Shown here: piece by piece, positions 1 to 10,328 of the stretch
Layout: each line of letters begins with the position of its first letter
Numbering within the stretch: position 1 is the stretch's first letter
NCBI GenBank assembly: GCA_963931865.1
Contig: OZ007514.1
Coordinates: 7,294,646-7,358,645 of the forward strand
DNA from: Axinella damicornis
Taxonomy: Eukaryota > Porifera > Demospongiae > Axinellida > Axinellidae
DNA length: 64,000 nt
Reading direction: 5' to 3'
Notes under the pieces: model-generated
The model's input: the letters and a program-made list of their open reading frames with translations, nothing else
What the model was told of the DNA's origin: nothing
Database searches by the model: none
Made by a program: the position numbers and the translations under genes

Positions 1-827
1 GACAATAGTGGGGCGTGGTCACTTGTCCCATGACTTTCAGGCCTTTGCGGTTGATATGGCCGCAAATCAGAGAGTGAACAAAAAGTCGAGCGATACGGAA
101 TACGTGTGCTTTGGTATTCTTGACATTACCGGTGGCAATCCAAAGAGTACGAATGGCTGTGTCTGCCTACCGGGTAGATTGAGGAAATATTGCTCGTAGG
201 AGTTGCTGTGACAGCAACTATGCTCCCACTGGCCATCTCTGGAGTGGCTGTTTGCATCATTGAGCAACTTCCCATCTGTGTCTAGGTCGAAGAGACCTGC
301 AGATGAAACTGGAAGAGCAGCTGCTCAATTAAGGATAGGAATACATGCTTGGTGAAGGAGTGTTCTACGCTTAAAGCCTCTCACATGTCTCACTTGTGGG
401 CTGCGGTCAAACTCAGTGATGAGTGCATGCACAACGTACATTTGGCCTGTGCTATCTAGCGGTTGGAACTGGAGCCCAGGCCGTGCGCCACACTAGTTTG
501 ATTTCCAGACCCCGGCCGGCCGGCCTACGCCTCTCGCCACACCCCTGTCAACGAGACTTGGGAACCCGAATGAGTTGGTTGCTGATCGAGTAACCGCCAC
601 ACGTACACCCCTGTCCACGAGACTTGGGAACCCGAATGAGTTGGCTTGAGACATTTCTGATAGTAGTCCCGGTTGAAAGGAAGTGACAATGGGGAAGGAG
701 AGAAAGCAGACTGTAGTATTCTCCCGGCTAGTCCAAAAACAACTTCAATGTGGGTGAGATACTCTCAGGTCTACTTAGCATGTGACCTGTCTACAATCCT
801 GAGCCTTCTGTCCAATCCCATGGGGCA
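1..827. other. Gene-free stretch with a short direct repeat
   Basis: I see no supportable gene. The short open frames are unspliced fragments with no family resemblance. The only structure is an imperfect 38-base direct repeat (541-578 and 607-644, period 66) containing CGAGACTTGGGAACCCGAAT. Confidence 0.5.
541..644. repeat. Two-copy direct repeat, period 66
   Basis: The 38-base unit at 541-578 recurs at 607-644 with one change (GTCAACG versus GTCCACG). The spacer differs. It is probably a small local duplication with no coding role. Confidence 0.7.
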
Positions 828-829
828 TA

Positions 830-950
830 TACCGTAAATTGAGAATTATTCGAGTTGAAAATATTTCATGTGAAATATTTTCGTGTTAAAAATTTTTTGT
901 AGCCCATCCGGGCAACGAAAAATTTTTAACACGAAACATTTTTAACACGT
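830..950. mobile_element. Small hairpin MITE-like element, TACCGTAAA end
   Basis: The block begins TACCGTAAATT at 830. It holds a 20-base inverted repeat with arms 881-900 and 915-934 (TCGTGTTAAAAATTTTTTGT and its complement with one mismatch) around a 14-base loop. No matching TACGGTA end is visible on the right, so it looks 3'-truncated or decayed. It resembles the better-preserved element at 1301-1420. Confidence 0.45.
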
Positions 951-1300
951 GTACATTTGCGACGCCAAGAAATTCAAGCGATCTGGCATGGAGGAGTTCG
1001 AAACAGTCTGTTGTATTCGAGGCTACCATGTGTACAAAGAAATATGGGAGGCAGCAGCTGGAGAAATGCTGATATGTGAGAGGGAGCCACGCAACGCTCA
1101 AAAATAGTTCGTCTCACCTCCTGTATTGACCACGCTGCTTGCCTGTATCGCTCGTCACCTTCTCCACTTCCTTGTTCGCAAGAGCGATTGCCTGTGAGGG
1201 CAGACAAGAAGATAACGACCCCCTGGGATCGGGAAGACCGTCCTTCGGCTTGAAGTAGCTTCGAATTGACATCGTTGAACTGTTTCGCAATCAGAGTTCG

Positions 1301-1420
1301 TACCGTAAAATTATCGTTGTTTTAATAATTAGCTGTCGAAATATTTTCGTGCGTTTAATTTTCGTAGCCGTCTCTGTCTACGAAAATATTTTAACAACGA
1401 AACTTTCCCAAATTACGGTA
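1301..1420. mobile_element. 120-bp MITE with TACCGTAA/TTACGGTA ends
   Basis: The ends are TACCGTAAAATTA and AATTACGGTA. Internal arms ATTTTCGTAG and CTACGAAAAT form a central stem. The sequence is AT-rich and has no coding potential. I see no convincing target duplication. It shares end and hairpin sequence with 830-950, so the two belong to one non-autonomous family. Confidence 0.55.
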
Positions 1421-2342
1421 GGACCTATAGCATTGTCGGGATCATTGATGGCAAACCTGGACATGCATGACATGGGATTTACTAGAGTCACTACAAATGC
1501 AATAACCAGTGCTCTCCCACTGTTCAGGAGGAGGTAGAGATGAGAGTTAGCAGGTACTGTGGAGTTGGCTTCCTCAGGTAAAGAGATTCTAAAAAGAGCT
1601 GAGTGAGTGGTGTGTGGGAGAAGAGGAGAACTAGCTAGTGGAGTGGGTAGTGAAGATCAAGGGGTGATTACTACAATATGTGCCATACTAGAGCTGCGAC
1701 TGGGGTCGGGAGTCACAATCTGTGACCATCCAAAAGCTTCCGGTGACAGTGACCACATGCACTGCTGAACTGCCTATGACTGTTGCCTAAATACACCTTG
1801 ACTGTGTGACTTTCTTGTTGGTAACCCGGCATACCCACACCACACTTGCATCCACCATATATGGGGTCACAATCACTGGTCACAGCTATTGAATACTCAT
1901 GCAGGTGTACCAAACACTTGATAAGCTGTTGTAGCTTCATCCTGATGGCCTATCCAGCTCTGTTTTCTTACTTAACCTTTGAACTACTTTTCTTTGCTCA
2001 GTTCTGAACGCTCTTGCATGATCCCATACCCATGCAAACACTCACATGGGCGCCATTGGGCGGTTGCGCTTGGCTGACTTTCATGGACATTTCTTAGTCT
2101 GCATGTCAGAGACTCCTGGTTGATTAGGAATTTACAGGCTCCCACGAGCGTATAAGTAGACCTCACCTCCACGGGGCGTATGTGCTCTTGGTTCGCATAG
2201 TGCCAAGTTGCCATCAAGCTCCAAAGCTTAAGTATCCAAGAACACAATACTTGCATGAACAATTTCAAGTGACACATCTACCTCAAGGAAAGTAGGTGGT
2301 GTGCATTCTGCTGATAGTAAAAATTCTCAGTACCAGATTCAT
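1421..2342. other. No gene recognised
   Basis: Short frames on both strands lack any recognisable motif, splice context or repeat structure. Confidence 0.4.
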
Positions 2343-2349
2343 GTAGCTC

Positions 2350-2417
2350 AAACACACACACATACATGACCATGCGCACCCACACACACACACACACACA
2401 TTCACACACACGCACAG
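2350..2417. repeat. (CA)n microsatellite, interrupted
   Basis: There are runs of ACACAC broken by TACATGACCATGCGC and TT. An ordinary dinucleotide repeat. Confidence 0.9.
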
Positions 2418-2529
2418 GACTATCTGCAGGGATTAATGGGGCCTAACCTTGGACTATCTGCAGAGATTAACCTCTCCCAGATGCTTCATTAGAAAGAGGA
2501 GATGATTTTGTGTGTGCAGTCCTCATGCA

Positions 2530-2725
2530 CTGGAGGAGGGGGAAAGGAGATGTTGACATTCAACAGCAGCCAGCCGAGTTGAAGAGGTGAGTGAAGAATG
2601 GAGGGGAGAGGGAGGATGGACGGGCGACAGTAGAGTGGGGGGGGATTGAGGGACAATGGAGTAAGGAATGAGGGAGGGACAGTGGAGTGAAGGGGAGGAT
2701 GGAGGGGCGAGAGAGGGACAGAAAA
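2530..2725. repeat. Purine-rich GGA/GGGA low-complexity tract
   Basis: About 200 bases of near-pure purine on the plus strand, with irregular repeats of GGAGGGACAGTGGAGTG type (period about 30). Frames reading through it on the minus strand are Pro/Ser-rich and are artefacts of composition. Confidence 0.8.
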
Positions 2726-3112
2726 AGGGTGCGGTCAAGTTGTGTAAATTAGAACGGGCGAATTGGTGATTTTCTCAGCCTCTCGATCAGTGAGTTATGT
2801 AGACACTGAATTCTGACACTTCTATTCTGAACTTAGACCTTCACTGTTCAAACTGCTGGGCAGACAGACAGACAGACAAACCGATCACTCCCCCCTGCTG
2901 TGCGCATGTGCATGGGGTTAAAAGGACTTGGCTATGAGCACAAACCACCTACAGTATAGGCCTGTGTGTCAAGTGCCCTTTGGGCTTCTAAATTCTAACG
3001 TGCCTGGTCTACAGCATAATGTCAGCCCTTTGCAATATGATAGCAAGCTTAAGAACTCAACCGGTACAGCACGTGGCGTGGCATACACTATAGTGATACA
3101 GCACAATGGCTA

Positions 3113-4470
3113 ATTACACTCCTGGTAGGGGGAAAATTGTGCCGCGTAAGGAAATAAATAATTGTAATTTAATAATAAATGTTTGACTACTTCGGAATGG
3201 CCTACAAAGATTCACCGCCGTGATTGCCATCATGCATTGACACAATCACACAATAATTGTGCTGAAACTCACTTTGGTGGTGGAGATACAAGCGCTTTTG
3301 TTGTGCCATCGGCCGCCATTGCTCAATCACTCTCTTTGACATTCGCTGCAAGCACAGTCTTACAAAGGCCCCACAAAGATTCTGACAATATAGCCGTGAT
3401 AGCTGCCGTTCACTGACGCTTATATGGCAGAACTCACCGTGCTGGCAAAGTTGTGAGTGTTGTCATCATTTGTTGCGCGAGCGTTCTCTTCGACCTCGTT
3501 TACACTATCTCGCTAGCGCTATATAGGAATGTGCTGATCTGCTTAACCGCATCCTCTTCAACTAGGCCCTACGTGACACGAAACTGCTGAAATTACCGCT
3601 TCCAGCGGGGCCAATAATCTGGGTCTCGAAAGTTGAAGGTATCAGGGTGAATCTGTGCCATTGTGAGGTACTCAATCACTACACTGCCATCATGAGTCGG
3701 TAGACTCTGTATGTAGGGATACAATGTACACGCAATATATGCTGATACAAAAAAATCTCTCCAAATCTCAGAAACGGTACACTTATAAGCCTTTATAACA
3801 ACATACCAGTCATCTTCGAGTGTTTTCATGGCCAACAAGACTCCCAGCGTTGCGAAAAATCGTCGCTAAAGTACCACACCAGGTACTCGCAAACCGGGCA
3901 AATTGTTTTTCTTTCTTCTTCTTCCGAGGGGCAACCGCACTCCTGGTAGCCGCGTTGCAACTGGTTGTGACTCGACGGTAGCGCAAGCTAGGCATTGCAA
4001 CTCATTCCAATTAACGCACATGCCACGTGAGGACCGTGCTCGGTCGACGTCAACGTCGATCGATTGAGCTGAGTCAGCAATGGCGGCCCAAGGAGAAGAC
4101 AGGAAACTGTTACAGGGCTCACAACTTTGCCAGCACAGTGAGTTTTGGCATGTAAGCGTCAGTGAACGACAGCGATCACGGCCGTGTGGTCAGACTCTTC
4201 GTGTGCCTTTCCTAAGAACGGTACTGCCGCCGGAAGTCGATGGAGCGCTCGAGCAATGGCGGCCAACGGCCAGACAAAAGCGCTCATATCTCCACCACCA
4301 AGGTGAGTTTCAGCACAATTATTTTGATTTTATGTCACTGCATGATAGCGATCACGACGGTGTAGTCAGAATCTCTGTACGCCATTCCTAGCACTCAAAC
4401 GTTATTTACATTATTTACATTAGGTTGCATTATTTACGCGGCACAATTTTTCCCCTACCAGGAGTGTAAT
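3113..4470. mobile_element. 1.36-kb element with long (about 345 bp) terminal inverted repeats
   Basis: The left end ATTACACTCCTGGTAGGGG (3113) pairs with the right end CCCCTACCAGGAGTGTAAT (to 4470). Similarity continues inward for about 345 bases per arm (to about 3456 and from about 4115), at roughly 80% by eye. Both arms carry, reading toward the nearer end of the element, an ATGGCGGCC start followed by a short Ala/Thr/Lys/Pro-rich frame and a GTGAGT splice-donor-like site. The centre (about 3460-4110) includes short minus-strand frames (3593-3838, 3810-3995) that I do not recognise. No clear target duplication is seen. It could be a fold-back transposon or an old inverted duplication of a promoter and first exon. 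Confidence 0.55.
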
Positions 4471-5078
4471 TTCTTTCTTTCTTTCTTCAGACGGGCTAGC
4501 TCAGCGTCGCCTCAATCGCTCATGATGGTTTTCACAGAGCAGTGCACCAGCCCATCGCTTTTTCGCAACCTCGAGTCTTCACCAGGCGGCTGCAGCTGCC
4601 CACTCAATAACTATGGCTTCTTTTGTCACGCCATTTTCTCATTTCTACGCATGCGCAATCACTTAGCAACGATACGTAATTATTACTCAAGATCGCTGAA
4701 TTAGAAGTGCCTCTCGCCGTTGTGCTGTCAATCGACATAATTTCGAACGAGGAACTTCATAAACTGAGGTAAATTCTAAACTCTATGCGTATAATTTATG
4801 TATGTTGCTACCTACTGTGTTCTGTGAGAGGGGTGAATGCCTATCTAAAGACTCAATCTTATAAATGTCGCTACCACTTGCTACTATCAGACAGGGAGCG
4901 CTGGTTTAGTATCCATCCAGAAAAGGGTTGACTTGAGATGCTTGGGTCTGAGTCTTCAGCCAACGCTGGCAGTGTAAATACTTATACCAAAGCAAGGGCC
5001 TGTGAGGACACTGACTTCTGCTCTGTGATGACAAATTTCAGCTCAAACATGCGCCTGCTGCTAAAAAAAATGACATAA
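4471..5078. other. No gene recognised
   Basis: The stretch opens with a short (TTTC)n run. The remaining frames show no family resemblance and no repeat structure. Confidence 0.4.
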
Positions 5079-5358
5079 ACAAGTAATCAAAACATTTTAA
5101 AATGTAACAGGATGTAGGGATACCAGAACGGCAAAAAGTATGGAAACAAGGTAGGGATGATCACACAAAACAGTGAAGTATACATTCCCCCCTACATTAT
5201 TATCTTTCTTCATTATACACGTATATGGAAAAAGATCTCTGTAGGGGGGATTGTATACTTCACTGTTTGTGTGATCATCCCTACCTTGTTTCCATACTTT
5301 TTGCCGTTCTGGTATCCCTACTTCCTGTTACATTTTTAAATGTTTTTGATTACTTGTC
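5079..5358. mobile_element. 280-bp fold-back element
   Basis: Near-perfect inverted arms run from ACAAGTAATC (5079) to GATTACTTGT (5358). The long matching core includes AGGGATACCAGAACGGCA and GGTAGGGATGATCACACA, with a loop of about 50 bases near 5195-5240. The two open frames crossing it are products of the palindrome. No target duplication is evident outside the arms. Confidence 0.75.
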
Positions 5359-6205
5359 GTCTTATCACTTATACAGCACAATGGCTAAATATAGTAACCA
5401 CAAGTACGTAATGCATACTAGTTCACGACAGTTCATACCACATTTGCCTATTGATCAGAAACACTTGACTGGGCAAAGCTTCACTGGGTTTCTCAATGGT
5501 ATGAATGTCATTATGTGAATTTCTGGCAAGAACACTCAAGCAAGACATTGACACTTGGCAAAATGTTTGAGTAATATTTTCATCACATCTTTCCCTCCTC
5601 TGCACTTGCATCAGTCACGTGACCCAGAGGACAGCCAGGTGGGGGACCTGAGGTGAGAGCTGGAGCAGGAGCAGCCTCGGGCGGGGCAGCTGGAGGCGGA
5701 CCTCAAGAGGACCACCGTAAGTGCCGTGCAACAAATCATAGTACATTGTATCTTGGGGGAAGAGAAGAGGTTGAAACTATTGTGTTGCTACATATACATG
5801 TAGGTCTGTTGTTGTTCAGAATCTTTCCCTCTCCCCTTTCCATCTCTCCTTCCCCCCCTCCTACATGTACTTGTTTATCCTCTTCCCATATCCTGCTTCC
5901 AATCTCCCCCTCCTATATCCCAGGGGTTCCTCCATGACTTGTGTGCAGGGTGAGCTCCATCAGCAGATGTCAGCCGACTTGAGCCGAGGGCTCTGCCATG
6001 CAAGAGCTGGGGAGAAGGTGGTGCGGTTAGAGGGGAGGCTGGGGGAGAGAGGGAATGAAATCTCAAGACTGTCGAAGACCTGGTGCGTATGTGTGGTGTG
6101 TGTGAGTGTGTTTGGCGACAGCATACCTAGTGAAGCCAGAAGTCTTGTCTTGTTTTACTACATGCACACTAGCTGCTACTTGTTGTGTAGGGCATCCTGC
6201 ATGCA
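5359..6205. other. No gene recognised
   Basis: A Gly/Ala-rich frame (5653-5760) and a pyrimidine-rich tract (5820-5935) are present. A GTAAG-like site at 5717 hints at a possible exon near 5640-5716, but nothing supports it further. Confidence 0.35.
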
Positions 6206-6308
6206 TAGCCTTGTTCCCAGCCCTTTTACTGTCTACACCTCCAGGTTTTGGTTGCTTGCGGTATGCAAAATACTGTAGACGATCAAAAGCTGGTGGTGTA
6301 GAAGGCTA
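6206..6308. mobile_element. Decayed TAGCCTTG fold-back element
   Basis: It begins TAGCCTTGTTCCCAG and ends AAGGCTA. The inner arms ACACCTCCAGGTTTTG and CAAAAGCTGGTGGTGT pair imperfectly. TGCATGCA stands on both sides (6198-6205, 6309-6316), which fits a target duplication of 8-9 bases, although that motif is itself palindromic. It belongs to the TAG(C/T)CTCG family. Confidence 0.55.
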
Positions 6309-6451
6309 TGCATGCAGTTATAACAGGCTAGTTTGCTAGGTGAGGAATGAGATATGAAGCTGGGATTTGCACCACTGTGATCAGTATGAATGGTTATTAT
6401 GTACCAGATAAACGTGTAGTACTTCCTCTCCTTCATTTGAATGCCATGGTA

Positions 6452-7295
6452 TAGCCTTGTTCCAAGGCACTCAGTAGGGAGAGAAGAGCACCTGGTATCC
6501 GCTGTCTGTGCATGCACAGGCAGTTCTGTTACATTCTCTGTATAATTCATCAAGATGCAGAAACTGAATCAACGCGGACAAGTATTCGGTAAACTGTACG
6601 ACTGCAGCAACATGCGGAGCCATGGTTTGTGCTGTATTGCTGTCAGTTGTTCGTCCTTCAGCACCACTCCTGGCTTTGCGACCTTGCCGAGTGTGTACGA
6701 CACGGATTGGCTGAACAGAGTTGTGTCTGTTAGATATAAAAGACTTCCATGTTTCAGTTGTGCTGTGCCTGAGCCACCGAAGGCGGCGAAGGAACGTCGA
6801 ACTCAGCATGTGCACCCTAGCCGAAGTAGTAGTCCTTCACACATCCCCAAATTTTACCTTATGCGGCAAGACGCCATCACATAGAAGTAAAAACTAGCCT
6901 CGTTCCCAGTCCCACGCCCAGCTTTTCTTCGTCGTTTGCAGTATGGTAATGATATACCAGGCCCTTGTACTGCAAGCGACGAAAAGCTGGGCGTGGGACT
7001 GGGAACGAGGCCGCGTTTTGTGCATCACATAGAAGTATGAAAAACAAGTTAGCATTTGTGCAGTCTTCCATATAAGGGTATGATCATAAGGGGTGGGGGA
7101 TTACAACATACATATACTAGTTCGACGCTCCTTCGCCACCTTCGGCGGCTCATGCGCTCCTGGCAACACAGACTAGTATAGCAGTAGTTTCCAAGTTCCC
7201 ACAAAAACCTGGGTAGCCGTGCATGCACAAACAGTGGGATAGTGGATACCAGAGGTGCTCTTCTCTCCCTTACCAAACACCTGGGAACAAGGCTA
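6452..7295. mobile_element. 844-bp member of the TAG(C/T)CTCG fold-back family
   Basis: The ends are TAGCCTTGTTCC and GGAACAAGGCTA. The arms continue through AGGGAGAGAAGAGCACCT and its complement and, further in, through TGAGCCACCGAAGGCGG (6768) and CCTTCGGCGGCTCA (7152). The flanks are GCCATGGTA and GCCATGCTG (6 of 9 match), a possible decayed 9-bp duplication. A shorter relative is nested at 6895-7011. The internal frame 6555-6884 is not recognised. Confidence 0.65.
6895..7011. mobile_element. Nested TAGCCTCG fold-back element
   Basis: The arms TAGCCTCGTTCCCAGTCCC and GGGACTGGGAACGAGGC flank a loop containing CAGCTTTTCTTCGTCG and its near complement. A 15-base direct repeat, CATCACATAGAAGTA (6875-6889 and 7023-7037), brackets it about 5 and 11 bases out. 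It lies inside the larger relative 6452-7295. Confidence 0.7.
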
Positions 7296-7421
7296 GCCAT
7301 GCTGCTGCTAAAGTTGTTGTTGAGTTCAACCCCTCCTATGAACTTGTACAAGGTGACATTGTTTGTGTCATCTCACCTTACGTTGCAACGTTGTTGGCCA
7401 ACTTTCTCAGGTACCTTTCTG

Positions 7422-7490
7422 ACAGTGACTTCAACAATAACTCCGAGAAAGCCGCGGCGGCTTTCTCGGAGTTATTGTTGAAGTCACTGT
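7422..7490. repeat. Perfect 69-bp palindrome
   Basis: Two exact 34-base arms (7422-7455 and 7457-7490) are separated by a single G. The arm begins ACAGTGACTTCAACAATAAC. There is no mismatch over 68 paired bases. It falls inside the plus-strand frame 7223-7504, where it encodes an Asn/Ser/Ala-rich stretch that I take to be incidental. Confidence 0.95.
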
Positions 7491-7797
7491 TCTATCAGTG
7501 CTAAATTTACATCACACTATATTACATGTCTGTTATGGCCTAGTACACAGAGGTGAACCAGGAATCTTTCTCATGTATGCACACATGCAGAAAGATAACA
7601 TCTTCAACTAGAAGACCAAAAGCGTCTCACTAAACAAGGTGACACTGATTTGAGTGCAAGGCAGCAAGGATGAGAATAAGAAACCAAACTCCCTGTAGTC
7701 TTTGACTATTGAATAATTATGCATTTAGACAATGTATACATAATACTGTTGATTGTTTATGACTGTAATGTTTCAGTAACTCCCTGTACTCTGACTA
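7491..7797. other. No gene recognised
   Basis: AT-rich sequence without long frames or repeats. Confidence 0.4.
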
Positions 7798-7867
7798 TAG
7801 CCTCGTTCCCAGGCTCCTCCCCAGCTTTTGTGACAAAAAGCTGGTGAGGAGCCTGGGAACGAGGCTA
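7798..7867. mobile_element. 70-bp TAGCCTCG fold-back element
   Basis: The ends TAGCCTCGTTCCCAGGCTCC and GGAGCCTGGGAACGAGGCTA pair fully. Inside, CAGCTTTTGTGACAAAAAGCTG closes the hairpin. The flanks CTCTGACTA and CACTGATTA match at 7 of 9 bases, which fits an aged 9-bp target duplication. Confidence 0.75.
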
Positions 7868-8504
7868 CACTGATTACACTGTAGTACAGACCACTGACTT
7901 CTTTTTGTATACATGTATTGTGGAATTCATTGCTTGCACTGTATACATACCATTATTTGATTTGTGTACATTTAATATAAGGTTTCGGCAGTACATGTTT
8001 GTGTACATTTAATAATAATAATTTATTAACAGTAAAGGCCAGAAGGCCCATTAGTCACAGTATAAGTGTGTACATGAATGTGATGATTTGAGGGTGGGCT
8101 GCAGTTTAACCTTGCAATTGAGCAGACCTGTGCTTGGAAGCCTTGTATATAAACGAACATGGAGGTTCTGGAGTTCTTGGAGGTTCTGTGTGACCCGGGG
8201 TGGGTCAAGGTGCATGAGGTGGGAATGTTCACCCAAAGGGTGAAAGCAGTATGGTCGTGTCTGGGCTTGATATGTTTAGTCAGAGCCAGTTGGGCCGTTT
8301 TAATTCACAAATGGACCTAGAGAACACCGTGCCAAGTTGGCCAATTCTTTCAGCAATTATCTAGCTAGCTAGCTAGAGCTGAGTGTGTAGTTAGTATATG
8401 CACTTCACTATGTATGGATGAATGAGTATCCATTGTCCTGATTTACAGTCTTGGTGAGTGGATTCATGAGCAGCAAAGCAAAACCCATAATCACTTTTTG
8501 AGAT
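7868..8504. other. Gene-free flank of the retrotransposon
   Basis: AT-rich sequence with short GTACATTTAATA repeats (7966-7980, 8003-8017) and an (AGCT)n run at 8361-8378. I see no gene. The 3' untranslated tail of the minus-strand retrotransposon probably ends in the right part. Confidence 0.4.
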
Positions 8505-8880
8505 CTACTTGCAGGCTATAAATACGTTTGACATCCTATTAAGAGTGTATAGCAGATTGCTGCACTTGCGTGGGCGCATTGCGAAAAGCGACGTACGTAC
8601 GTATCTACGCATCCAGCACTGTGTCTCGGCACTTCGGTGCCGAGACAAAAACTTGTCTAAAGTACTGAGATGGAGAAAAGAGTGATTCAGTGTACAACAA
8701 TATTTTAATAGTGATGAGCGTTCCGGTAATTCCTCATACAGTTTACAAGAGAACATGAAGTGTGGTTCATCTTCAATTTCTGTGTTGTTGCAGACCCAGC
8801 ATGTTCTTTGGTCCGCGGGTATTGGTGAGGGCATTGCGTACCGACCTGTTTCTATTCTCAAGGCATGTGCACTCGCTCTT
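8505..8880 (-). pseudogene. Non-LTR retrotransposon, C-terminal part with zinc knuckle
   Basis: The minus-strand frame contains LRIETGRY, then a Cys-X2-Cys ... His ... Cys cluster (CWVCNN, EPHF, SCKLYEEL) and a Leu-rich tail ending at 8505. The zinc cluster following a leucine-rich stretch is typical of the C-terminus of non-LTR retrotransposon polyproteins of the I/Jockey type. It belongs to the same element as 10,329-12,048. The reading frame resumes exactly at the TTAA that now flanks the piggyBac-like insertions, in codons for Leu-Arg. The family is secure. The exact clade is not decided. Confidence 0.75.
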
Positions 8881-8882
8881 AA

Positions 8883-9484
8883 CCCTTTAACCACCGAATT
8901 CTTCCCACCAAGACAACACATTTTCATGCATTCAGCGCACACCACTTTCGTAGGTACTCCTCTCCCACAGCATTCGCTCCTCAGCGGCCAAACTTGGTGG
9001 GGCCCGCACACATGGAGAGACCCCTCTGGCAATACCGTTAATGATATTCATGACCCCCCACAAGGCCAGCAATCGGAGGTCAAAGGTGGATGTCAGCCGG
9101 ATTTTCGCCCAGCATTTCCCTAAACTTGGGCCAGATCTGACTGATGGCACACCTTACACCACCAATTTGCAGGTTTTCTTGAGGCCCTGGGTGGGGTCTA
9201 TGAATATCATTAGAATCAAAAATTCTCGGGTCAATGAATCTCATTAAAATCAAAAAACACCCGCGACAGCCCGAAGGGGGGGCTGCCGCCCCCCCTTCGA
9301 AACCCCCCCGCTTGTACGTTTAGTGGGGGAGGCGCGCCGAAATCTGACCAAATTTTTGAGTTCGGGCCTTAAAGTCGTCCCTAGGCCCTCTGAAGACTTT
9401 TTGGTCTCTTTTTGGACTGGCGAGAAGCCCTACAAGTGCATAGGGTCTAAATGACGCCTATAGACGTCAATGGGGCTTAAAGGG
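8883..9484 (-). mobile_element. piggyBac-like non-autonomous element, copy 1
   Basis: A 602-base unit bounded by TTAA on both sides (8879-8882, 9485-9488) with ends CCCTTTAA and TTAAAGGG. TTAA targets and CCCT ends are the hallmark of the piggyBac superfamily. On the minus strand, a Cys-rich segment (CGPHQVW, then CCGRG, then CAECMKMCC) lies next to the left end, as expected for the C-terminal zinc domain of a piggyBac transposase. No catalytic core is present, so the unit cannot move itself. A GC-rich hairpin (CCGAAGGGGGG / CCCCCCTTCG, about 9272-9301) sits inside. Copy 2 at 9607 is near identical and equally long. Confidence 0.75.
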
Positions 9485-9488
9485 TTAA

Positions 9489-9602
9489 TGAGATTCATAG
9501 TTGGTGAGAATGGGCCCTCAAAACGGCCTAGACTTGCACTGTGTGCCAGTTTGGGATGGTTTGCCGATTTTTAATGAGATTCATTGATCCTCCATGCACA
9601 TA
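9489..9602. other. Spacer between the two piggyBac-like units
   Basis: About 114 bases containing two copies of TTAATGAGATTCAT (from 9485 and from 9572). Its complement also occurs inside the element (near 9235), suggesting the spacer descends from element-related sequence rather than from the retrotransposon target. Confidence 0.5.
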
Positions 9603-9606
9603 TTAA

Positions 9607-10208
9607 CCCTTTAACCACCGAATTCTTCCCACCAAGACAACACATTTTCATGCATTCAGCGCACACCACTTTCGTAGGTACTCCTCTCCCACAGCATTCG
9701 CTCCTCCGCGGCCAAACTTGGTGGGGCCCGCACACATGGAGAGACCCCTCTGGCAATACCGTTAATGATATTCATGACCCCCCACAAGGCCAGCAATCGG
9801 AGGTCAAAGGTGGATGTCAGCCGGATTTTCGCCCAGCATTTCCCTAAACTTGGGCCAGATCTGACTGATGGCACACCTTACACCACCAATTTGCAGGTTT
9901 TCTTGAGGCCCTGGGTGGGGTCTATGAATATCATTAGAATCAAAAATTCTCGGGTCAATGAATCTCATTAAAATCAAAAAACACCCGCGACAGCCCGAAG
10001 GGGGGGCTGCCGCCCCCCCTTCGAAACCCCCCCGCTTGTACGTTTAGTGGGGGAGGCGCGCCGAAATCTGACCAAATTTTTGAGTTCGGGCCTTAAAGTC
10101 GTCCCTAGGCCCTCTGAAGACTTTTTGGTCTCTTTTTGGACTGGCGAGAAGCCCTACAAGTGCATAGGGTCTAAATGACGCCTATAGACGTCAATGGGGC
10201 TTAAAGGG
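9607..10208 (-). mobile_element. piggyBac-like non-autonomous element, copy 2
   Basis: Identical in layout and length (602 bases) to copy 1, with flanking TTAA at 9603-9606 and 10209-10212. It differs by only a few substitutions (for example CTCAGCGG to CTCCGCGG). The minus-strand Cys-rich piece is retained. The right TTAA is shared with the fragment that follows. Confidence 0.78.
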
Positions 10209-10212
10209 TTAA

Positions 10213-10324
10213 AGTCGTCCCTAGGCCCTCTGAAGACTTTTTGGTCTCTTTTTGGACTGGCGAGAAGCCCTACAAGTGCATAGGGTCTAATTGACGCCTA
10301 TAGACGTCAATGGGGCTTAAAGGG
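10213..10324 (-). mobile_element. piggyBac-like element, 112-bp right-end fragment
   Basis: This repeats the last 112 bases of the full unit (compare 9373-9484), with TTAA on both sides (10209-10212, 10325-10328). Its left border falls exactly on an internal TTAA of the full element (9369-9372). That suggests an internal TTAA was used as a substitute end, or that recombination between TTAA-bounded copies created the array. Confidence 0.75.
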
Positions 10325-10328
10325 TTAA

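Noticed and set aside
2523..2738. Pro/Ser-rich 71-codon frame on the minus strand
   Set aside because: It is produced by a purine-rich low-complexity tract, with no start context or homology.
7223..7504. 93-codon plus-strand frame as a gene
   Set aside because: Its last third is the perfect palindrome and its first part is the right arm of the 844-bp fold-back element. Only the middle could be real, with no support.
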